Of a DNA stretch of 64,000 nucleotides, positions 56,230 to 64,000 are shown one piece after another. The notes under the pieces were generated by a model that saw only the letters and a list, made by a program, of their open reading frames with translations, did not search any database and had not been told where the DNA came from. The stretch spans positions 1,009,501 to 1,073,500 of the forward strand of contig CAHIKZ030001779.1 in NCBI GenBank assembly GCA_903632075.3, in the 5' to 3' direction. The stretch comes from Acanthosepion pharaonis (taxonomy: Eukaryota > Mollusca > Cephalopoda > Sepiida > Sepiidae). Position 1 is the first letter of the stretch. Each line of letters begins with the position of its first letter. Both the position numbers and the translations under genes were made by a program.

Positions 56230-56870
56230 GCTGCTCTTAATCTGTTGTCTTGAAGGAATCTGTCCTTCAAGGGTAAGGCAGAAGTATGTGTTTCACACAT
56301 CTATCTGATTCTCCTTTACTCACTCTCTGTACTTCCACATCCGTATGCCACATTAATGTCATTAGTAAGGCTCTTGTTCTCCTTCTTGTAGGGAAGCAAG
56401 GCCGCTAGGATATCATGGGAGATCTGTTGCCTTCATCCATCTGAAGGCAGTCTATGTATGACTAGCATTGAGATTCATTGATATATGCTTTGCATCAGGT
56501 TCCTAGATTAAATGTGTCATGAGTTGGATGAGGAAGGTGCCTTCTGGAAGGAACACACCTGTAAGAACTTCCCATCTTCCTGCGAAGTGGGCACTTGTGT
56601 GAGGAGGATGCCGGCAGTTTACCCTGATCTGAATGCTCCTTCTACTGTGAATGTTGTCTTGCTCTGAAATGCCTCTTATGGGCATCAGATGGCCTCTCCA
56701 ATGTCCAGATGTCTTGAAGGGCATTATATCAGGTGTTAGTCATGGGGTCCATCATAACTGCGATACTACCAGCTACGACTACTGGGATTACAGCTATGAC
56801 AGAGTCCTTGTAGTATCACAGCTATGACTCTGTTCAAACACACTACACTTCTCTAATTACCTGCTCAAAA
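56230..56870. repeat. Unclassified G+C-richer segment
   Basis: About 640 bp with clearly higher G+C than its surroundings and a 74-codon minus-strand open frame (56724-56503; Arg/His-rich) without a recognisable domain. Near 56800 a 17-bp block (acagctatgac…gagtc) is repeated. Probably a transposon fragment; it could not be assigned. Confidence 0.3.
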
Positions 56871-56879
56871 GGCAGTAAC

Positions 56880-57450
56880 TGCAAATATCTGTTATCCCTA
56901 TGGTCAACTATAACAAGCCTGGTTTGTGTTTTAATGGTTAGTAAGTTAGTTTTACTCAGTGTAGCCTTTTGCCAATCATAAATATTAAGTAAACTGATGT
57001 GCACACAAATTCTACCAACTATTTCTTTTGCTAATCATTTTTTAATAAAGAAACAAGGAAAAGAACAGAAAAAAAATATGCAGAAAAAGAGTTGTTTTAA
57101 TAAGATTATTCATTAAAATGACACAGTAAGATTGACATGATCTTCCCAAACAGAAAGGATCAATAGAAGCATGTCTCCAACTTCCAAACAAGCAGAATAG
57201 CCAATTATCATTGGAAATATTCTCTCCCTCACTCTCTCATACAAGCAAACATTAACACACAAATGCAAGTTAGAGTTCATGAAAAATGGCAACTGAATGC
57301 TAACAGAAAATAAATGTATCTGAAATAGTTAAATATGTCAAATAATTTAGCAGGAATTGACACAATATTTAAGAAAAACATCTCAAGTTGAAAATATGCT
57401 GCATGTATTCATATTCAATCAAATAAAGAATTAACAATTAAGTAAGATCT
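56880..57450. other. No gene seen
   Basis: AT-rich spacer. Confidence 0.4.
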
Positions 57451-57454
57451 AATT

Positions 57455-57818
57455 GATTGATTTATTTTTCATGGCTTATCAAGCTTTTACAGGTTATTTA
57501 AAGCCAGAAAACATTTTGAGATTGTAAGAATCTTTTGCAGATAAGGATTTATTAATCAACCTATAGGTGGAGGGAGAAGAGGTAGTTTCATGCTTTTCCC
57601 AAGGTTATTTGCATGTAAGTGAATATAACAAACCCAATTGGAATTGGAACTCAGCTCCCCAATTTGAAGCCATTATCCAATACACCACCCATACATCTAC
57701 ACTTACAGCAACTGGTAGTCCCAAGCATTTACCTATCCAGGAACTGAACAGGCTTGACGTTGCTTAACTTCAATTATCATATGAGAATCAATGTTTCAAT
57801 GTGATATGGCCATAAACC
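57455..57818 (-). mobile_element. 5S rRNA-headed SINE, copy 2
   Basis: Minus strand: 5S-like head 57818-57705 (gccatatcac, aagttaagcaacgtcaagcc, ctggataggtaaatgcttgg, accagttgctgtaag), a tRNA-like segment (gggtggtgtattggataatg, gagttccaattcc), a body with ataaccttgggaaaagcatg, and the tail ggcttatcaagc / aaaataaatcaatc region. Same order as 12138-12507. Confidence 0.8.
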
Positions 57819-57819
57819 C

Positions 57820-58080
57820 AAATGAGATAAAGGGGAAGAAGAGTTGAAGTAGGAATATAAAGAAGATACAAAGAAAAACTATGTTCATAAAAATACATCT
57901 ACAATTTTTTTGTCCCTAATATCATGTATAGAGAAGATTCTCACTAAAAACAATTTTTTCCATTCAAAAATATGTATCTTTTTTGGGAGGATAAAAGAGT
58001 TATGAGGTATTTCTTTGCCCACATTGATTATACTTCAACAATATTTTTGTTTATAAATATATGGATGGGTGGATAGATTG
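57820..58080. other. No gene seen
   Basis: AT-rich spacer between two SINEs. Confidence 0.4.
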
Positions 58081-58084
58081 CTTG

Positions 58085-58523
58085 TATCCGAGGATGCTCA
58101 TCTACTAGGGCAGCGAGCCAATCCTTTTTGCAGATAGCGGCTCAAGCACATTTGTGCTTGTTCAACACCCAAAGAGCCCACCTGTGGTTTATACTGCAAC
58201 TATGCTGAGCAGACCTTAGTTACAAATTCTAGGAGAGAATCTAGTGTGATCAACAGTCTGAACAAGGACAGCATGCTCAAACCCTCGGTCATGATGACTT
58301 GTGATTTTGTGTTAGCAGAACCATCAATGGCTTCCATCTACCCAATTACACTCCCATATCTTGGGTCAATCTGTGATATGGTTTCCAGGCATTTTCTAAA
58401 GGTGCCACACACTGAGATCACCTCCCCCAAACTGATAACATCAAGAAGTCACCTTCCTGACAAATTGATTATGGTAAGATTCGAACCCGGTTCTCAATGT
58501 CAGAAAGTGAACATTCTAACCAT
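58085..58523 (-). mobile_element. tRNA-derived SINE, complete head, copy 2
   Basis: Minus strand starts with a clear tRNA-like head: ggatgaatggttagaatg (A box) and gggttcgaatctta (B box) about 35 bp apart (58520-58465). The body shared with 35638-35990 follows. The B box is a near-perfect RNA polymerase III element, the best in the window. Confidence 0.8.
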
Positions 58524-58529
58524 TCATCC

Positions 58530-58776
58530 ATGTGCCCATATTTATAAATATATAAACAATATCAAAATGAATTTTGATTTTTGGTTCATTTGTTTATAAA
58601 TTAACTCATACACTACAGAAAAAAAAACAACAGTTATGTTCTTAATAAAGCCTTCATCACATGATAACTTCAAGATCAAACATGCTTTTAGAGCTTAAAC
58701 AGCATTGCAAATCAACTAAGGGTTCTTCACCGATAATTCATGAGATCACCAGACATAGTGAATTCTCTATCACATG

Positions 58777-58812
<36 letters not shown>

Positions 58813-59950
58813 TATATCTGGTAAAACTTTTATAATGAAAATTTCTTCTATGAATCTAAACATTCTACTCTTTTTTATGTTCCTGTGGAGAGAATTGCTA
58901 TAAGGCACTTCATATTAACTGAATGATTTTTGTAGTGAGCTATTTGGTAGAGAGTATTGTGGAATAATGACTCCAGCTAATAGTAAACAAAATAAGAGCT
59001 TCTGGGTAATTGTATTTAGCAAAAGCAGGTGACAGGACTAATAACAAGTTTACATAAGATTCTAGTTTAAACATCTGCAGGGAAAATCTGACAAACATTT
59101 ACCAGACAAAATTCAAATATCTTTCACTTTATTTTTCTCTTTTTATACTGGTACTAACTAAAAGAAAAAGTTATTTTAAATAACTGCAGTTATTTGTTTT
59201 AAATTTAAAAAAAAAAACTTCTAATTTCAGTCTTTGCATTCTAAATTAAAATAAAACCTTCCAAACAAGTCTCTTCTCAGTTTTAAAATACTATCAACGT
59301 ATTTAGGCTCGTTTTTATCCCAAATTAGTCAAAATACAAAAATGACAGAACTGCATACAGTTTAATGACAAGTTCCTATTCTAGATGAATTCATTGCATT
59401 CACTTTTGCACAAATACCCTTGTAAAAGAATTGATCTCCTTTTCATGGCTATCTCAGTTAATTTCTCAGCTTCAATCAATATTGAGTGCAGTGCCAAACT
59501 TCTGATAATACTTGAGAATAAAATAATTCAAAAAATTTTAAAATAAAAGAACAAATTAATATTATAGCAAGTACAATAATATAATGTTAAAGTCCTTTAG
59601 TAAGCAGAATTTATAATAGATAATTGTAAATATTTTACTTAGAAAGAAGACACCTAACTATCTCAATTTTTATTTTATAATTTCTTTTGAAAATAGCAAA
59701 ATTTATGATTCTTTCTTTAAAATTAATGTAAGCAAAGAAATTGGGGGAAAACCTCTAACCAATTGCTCTCCCAGCAACTATAGAGATAATAGGCAGAGAG
59801 GGAAAAGAGATTGAAGGTAACAAAAGTAACACTACCTCATAAAACACAAGCAACTTGAGGAACAAAATGCCCAGAAAACTGACTTCACAAGACAATGTGT
59901 CTTCCCAATTGCCAACTGTCATTTTTCCCTTGTTTTCATTGGTATGAGGC
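58530..59950. other. No gene seen; (CA)n at 58776-58808
   Basis: AT-rich sequence with one CA microsatellite. No transposon recognised. Confidence 0.4.
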
Positions 59951-59957
59951 ATCTTAC

Positions 59958-60117
59958 AAAGGCCAATATCTAGATATGACAAACTGTTCCACTGCTAATG
60001 GGAAAACCCAGATGTAATTGGTGTTAACAAACATGTCTGCAGGTGATCCAAGCCTATTTTGCATTTGTACTGATGTGCATTCACCACAAATACAATCTAG
60101 AATTTCATGAGTCTCCT
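59958..60117 (-). CDS. Candidate internal exon 1 of unidentified host gene
   Basis: A 160-bp open segment on the minus strand, bounded by an acceptor (ataacatttttag) and a donor (GTAAGA). It reads as 2 nt + 52 codons + 2 nt with no stop. The peptide has a small Cys cluster (CICGEC) near its start and an aromatic/aliphatic stretch (NYIWVFPLAVEQFV) in its second half. The leftover TT joins the first G of the next segment at 53.8 kb to make a Leu codon. I do not recognise the protein. Codon content looks coding and unlike the surrounding AT-rich repeats. The phase fit with four further segments is the main support. The upstream exon was not found and probably lies beyond the window. Confidence 0.55.
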
Positions 60118-60119
60118 CT

Positions 60120-61300
60120 AAAAATGTTATTTTTATAAAATTATAGTTAGGAAAATTTAACCCAAGATTCATTCAATCCTATTTTTAATTCCCTTTTATA
60201 CCAACTTTAATACCAAGGCAAAGAGTCAAGATGAAATGATTAGAAATTTTGTTTTACAATTCAATTGGATAATGAATTCTGTTTTTTCCACGGTGGCTTG
60301 AGCTAAATTAAAATTTGCTTTAGAAATAATTACAAACAACTTTTTTATCAATGCTCATCTGTTGGTGAGTATTTCACATTTAATGATTTACTCAAAGAAT
60401 TTTTAGAATTTTAATAAAACCATAATACATGAAACTGTTTATATTTTTTCTCAAGAACTGACAACAAAAATGTTAAACACTATTTATTCAATTGCTTATT
60501 TACAAGATTATAAAAGAAAAACATGAAAAAATGGCAATATTTTTATAAGAATATAAATTTAATTTTATATTTACAAGATTCTAAAAATATGTGAACAATA
60601 ATAAAATGTTTATTATTTAACATATAAAGAAATAACTGAAAATTATTTTTATTCATAACCTTCTAAAACTTTCTGTGAATTAAAAAACAATAAAATCTAA
60701 ATAAACACATAATGAGCAACTGTAATAATAAATTTTGTAAGAAAAGCATGTTTTGAACATTTCTTTCAGTAATGCATAATGTATAAATCCAGTTTCATAT
60801 ATTATGTTTTTTTAAGTTGTAAAAATAGTTTCTTAAAATAATAAAAATTAACAAAGGATTATAGCAGTGTCAAGAGAAAAAAATACATTTTTCATGTCAT
60901 TTTTTCCAGGTCAAAATTAAACTTTGCCATTTAATCTTCATATAATCTCAGTGTTAAAGCTGAAAATTGTGTTCTTTTACATAGTAAATTCTCAATTTGC
61001 ATGATCCTTACACTTATTTTTGAATTTCTTTTAATTCATTGACTAAACCATGTAAATAGGAAGTGAGCAAGTTTTTATGGTTCAGTTCAGGCCATCATCC
61101 ATCATGAAGTTGTTGTTCCTGTGGAAAAAAAAAACTCCAAAGGAAATCCATGAGCATGTGATGCAATCATGAGGAGATAAGTGCCAGATAATTATGAGAT
61201 CAGTGCACTTTCAATGCATTTTGTTCTTAGTGAATTCCTTTGTGAAATTTGCGAATTTTAAATTGTGATCAGATGAGTTATGGTGTATTTAAAATATTGT
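60120..61300. other. No gene seen
   Basis: Very AT-rich. A good minus-strand acceptor near 61120 leads to only 11 codons before a stop and does not fit the host gene. Confidence 0.4.
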
Positions 61301-61301
61301 T

Positions 61302-61403
<102 letters not shown>

Positions 61404-61409
61404 GTACAT

Positions 61410-62330
61410 CAATGAGTTATTAACAGAAATTTTAGTTGAAATTTTCATTTTGTAATGTGTAATCTATGTGATTAATATTCACTGTTGAATTAAGTGCATT
61501 GACAAGAAAGTATATCATGTTAAAGAAATAAATATTTATTATCCAAAATAAATGCTATTGGTTGCAGACAGATTGATTTAATTTTAATATATACTTTATG
61601 TTGATATAATTATTTATATATTTTGTTTCAATAATGAAGCCAAAATTAACAATTCCATTAGGAAATGCGGCAAAGATATAAAAAAAATGAAATGAAAGTA
61701 TTCTTGACTTTTAGATTGCAAAGTTGTTGTAAAAAAACAATTTTTTCCTTTCATATTATTTGTTTCTAAATAAAAAGAATTGTCATGGAATAAATCAGCC
61801 TGGGGATGTGATATTCAATTGATAGATCACCAATGTTTAAGCAAATCACTTTTTGCTACACTAGCTAGAGTGTAAGAGCAAACAGCTATGAAATTAAATA
61901 TAACATCCTTCAAGCATACTACCAGAGTAATCAAATAATTTGATAATGAACTAAATTATCACTTTAACCAAATAATAACTTGATTCTCACATCACTGTTT
62001 CCTTGTCTTCTCTCACTTATAGTCTCTATCTCTTTCTCTTTGCCTTATCTACCATTGACCTGGTCTCCCAAATTGCCTTCTGCCTCTACTGATTGTTATT
62101 ACAGCTGCAACTTTTAATGAAAACCATCCCTACTTATAGGAACTCCATTCAGATTTAAAACAAAACTTGCATGCACTTAGCAATCACTAATTGATTTATA
62201 GTTGATGTACATTTTATAAAGAGAACTTGATTTGAGTTTTATTGATTATTTACATTTCTCCAGAGAATCTGTTCTTCCCATTATTGTTACATTAACACTG
62301 ATTTTAAATCATTAACAACAAACATATTTG
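61410..62330. other. No gene seen
   Basis: AT-rich. 61490-61550 shares a block with 43430-43510. Confidence 0.35.
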
Positions 62331-62334
62331 TTAT

Positions 62335-63327
62335 TATTCATGTTATTTACAGCCAGACTAATGTCTTAAACTTTGGTGTTACTTTCACAACGTTTGAACC
62401 ATTTTGGCCCTTGCCTTTCTTTGGGTGTCTGTTGATCAGGATAACCTTCCTGGTATTCAAACTGAATCCTTTATTTAATCTACAGGGGTAGAATGTTCTT
62501 GTTCTCCTGTCATGTCTAGAGATATCTTGATCTTTTCTTAATAAACAATGTCCTAAAGAATTAAAGCATTGGTTGATGAATTTGTTGGCATAGAAAATTT
62601 AACCCCTGTGTCAGTTGTACATACTCAATAGAAACAGGGGAGTAGTAAGAGTAGAACTAAAAAAGTGAAGGAAGATTATTATTATTAAACAAATAAAAGT
62701 ATAAAATAATAATAATAATAATAATAATAATGAATATCATAAATAAAATAAAATAAAACAAATAACATTAAAACTTTGTTTAAAATAAATAAAGCAAAAT
62801 AATAAAAGTTCTCCCAAATGCAACAGAAATTTTAAATTTTCCTGCCTGAAAACGAACTTTGTGCCAAAAAACTCTGAATTCATTCTCTTTGCTACCAACC
62901 GCTGGAAGGTCAAGATGTCCAGGTCTTATCCTTGGGGTATTGCTTGTTATAATACAAAGTGACTTTTTTCTTTTACCACGTGCAACTGTAAAACACTTGT
63001 AACTAAAATACACACACACCAGTACACAAAAATAAATAAAGTGTATGATTTTAATTTACAATTTAACTTGCTTTTAGTGTTATTTTTGTGTATGCTTTTA
63101 TTCTTGTGAACATGAGACTATGTCTGCTGGTATGATGTGAGTAACCTCACAATCTCTAGACATGCACAATGGAACATGAACAATCTGCCCCTGTAGATTA
63201 AATAAAGTGTTCAGTTCAAAATTCCATGAAGTTACCTGAATTGACAGATAGCTGAAGATGATGGATGAGCATAGTGGCTGTAACATGATTACAACAAACA
63301 ATGAAATTAGTTTAACTGTAAATAATG
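62335..63327 (+). mobile_element. Palindromic tRNA-headed element C, interrupted
   Basis: Left arm 62335-62530, core 62540-62670 (ctaaagaattaaagcattgg A-box-like), right arm 63140-63327. The arms are inverted copies (gttatttacag…agactaat at the left, attag…ctgtaaataatgac at the right). About 470 bp of foreign sequence splits the core from the right arm. Confidence 0.6.
62680..63120. repeat. Insertion within element C
   Basis: Begins with (AAT)n at 62703-62730, then a 79-codon minus-strand open frame (63019-62780; KSLCIITSNTPRIRPGHLDL, EFRVFWHKVRFQAGKFK). The frame is unusually open for this region but I cannot name it; it may be a transposon piece. Confidence 0.35.
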
Positions 63328-63329
63328 AC

Positions 63330-63835
63330 AAATCCTCATCCAAGAAATTCAGGTAGAAATTATCTTTATTATTAAATTAAAAATATATCAAACAATGAAA
63401 ACAAAACAAAAAATGAAACTTTAATATTGTCATTCTCAAATTATTTAACAAAGAAACCATTCTCTTGTTTTTGTTTTTTTTAATTATTTCATTCCCAAGG
63501 AAGGTAATAATACCACTAATATGTAAGGCTTACTGATAATAAAAGAAAATGAGGAAATGTTAGTGAGGAGAAAAGACAATAAAAGAACAGGATTCACAAA
63601 GACAAAGATTATGATTGATGTTGCATTTAAATTTCAAGAAGAAATTTCTGACAGGGAAGCAGGAAACTAAAAGAGGATAGAAGTTCAAGAAAAGAAACTA
63701 TTAGAATAGAACTAACAGTCAGTTACATCTAGCTATTTCAACAGCAAAGCAACAAGGCCTAGTTGCCAATCTAGAACAATGCTTAAATTCACATAGTTGA
63801 CATACCAAGGAGGAAAACTTATTAGAGAAAAGCTT
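63330..63835. other. No gene seen
   Basis: AT-rich spacer between elements C and D. Confidence 0.4.
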
Positions 63836-63836
63836 A

Positions 63837-64000
63837 ATATTTACATTATTCAAACTCTTATCCTCATCTTCATTGTCATATTCACAATGTTTGGTCGTTG
63901 TATGCTCCAGCCTTCTTCAGGTGATTGGCAATTTGAACCAAACCCTTTATTTTGTCCACCAGGGTAGATTGTTCTAGTTCCACATGCCATGCCTCTCAAA
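63837..64000 (-). mobile_element. Palindromic tRNA-headed element D, cut by window edge
   Basis: Left-arm sequence (ttacattattcaaactctta…catgccatgcctctca), the same as the left arms of A and B. Core and right arm would lie beyond 64000. Confidence 0.6.

Noticed and set aside
58465..58523. Genuine tRNA gene
   Set aside because: A and B boxes are good but the acceptor and anticodon arms do not fold, and a SINE body follows.
61080..61125. Last exon of an upstream minus-strand gene
   Set aside because: Strong acceptor, but only 11 codons before a stop, and phase does not connect to the 60.1-kb exon; chance cannot be excluded.

Overview
This looks like a repeat-rich, AT-rich intronic stretch of a metazoan genome. 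A coleoid cephalopod (Octopus-like) is my best guess. The basis is very long introns with tiny exons, long (TA)n tracts, and a mix of RTE and Jockey-like LINEs, Penelope-like elements, Gypsy LTR elements, Tc1/mariner transposons and tRNA- or 5S-headed SINEs. The species call is inference; nothing in the sequence names it. There are no bacterial operons, CRISPR arrays or functional rRNA/tRNA genes.

Host gene. Five short open segments on the minus strand (60.1, 53.8, 50.6, 33.1 and 14.3 kb) each have an AG acceptor and a GT donor. Their codon phases chain without conflict into one reading frame of 149 codons (448 bp over about 46 kb). A sixth segment at 11.6 kb continues the phase and may be the last coding exon or a microexon. 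I do not recognise the protein. Most of the window is therefore probably intron of this gene, loaded with transposons.

Layout. 0-5 kb: RTE LINE halves lying tail to tail, two Jockey-like LINE relics and a Tc1 relic. 6.5-14 kb: a probable solo LTR, a mariner relic, the 3' region of a Penelope-like element, a 5S-headed SINE and TA tracts. 15.2-16.5 kb: a decayed RTE LINE. 16.57-20.51 kb: a complete but dead Gypsy element (minus strand) with both LTRs and a TTAAT target duplication. 21.12-26.99 kb: a second Gypsy element (minus strand) whose single remaining LTR is about 4.3 kb long because it contains about 18 tandem copies of a ~230-bp unit. 27-34.3 kb: RTE, Jockey and mariner relics and SINEs. 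34.5-37.4 kb: two Penelope-like fragments. 39-44.3 kb: palindromic tRNA-headed elements and TA arrays. 44.8-49.2 kb: a Penelope-like element head to head with a Tx1-type LINE. 52.03-53.48 kb: a nearly whole Tc1-like transposon with IR/DR ends and flanking TA. 54-64 kb: an LTR relic, SINEs and more palindromic elements.

Most notable: (1) a satellite-like array with higher-order structure sitting inside a retrotransposon LTR; (2) a recurrent element family made of a tRNA-like core between two inverted arms, each arm carrying a hammerhead-like motif also seen in a nearby Penelope-like element; (3) a composite 5S rRNA + tRNA-like SINE; (4) the Tc1-like element with double terminal repeats; (5) the dispersed exons of an unidentified host gene.
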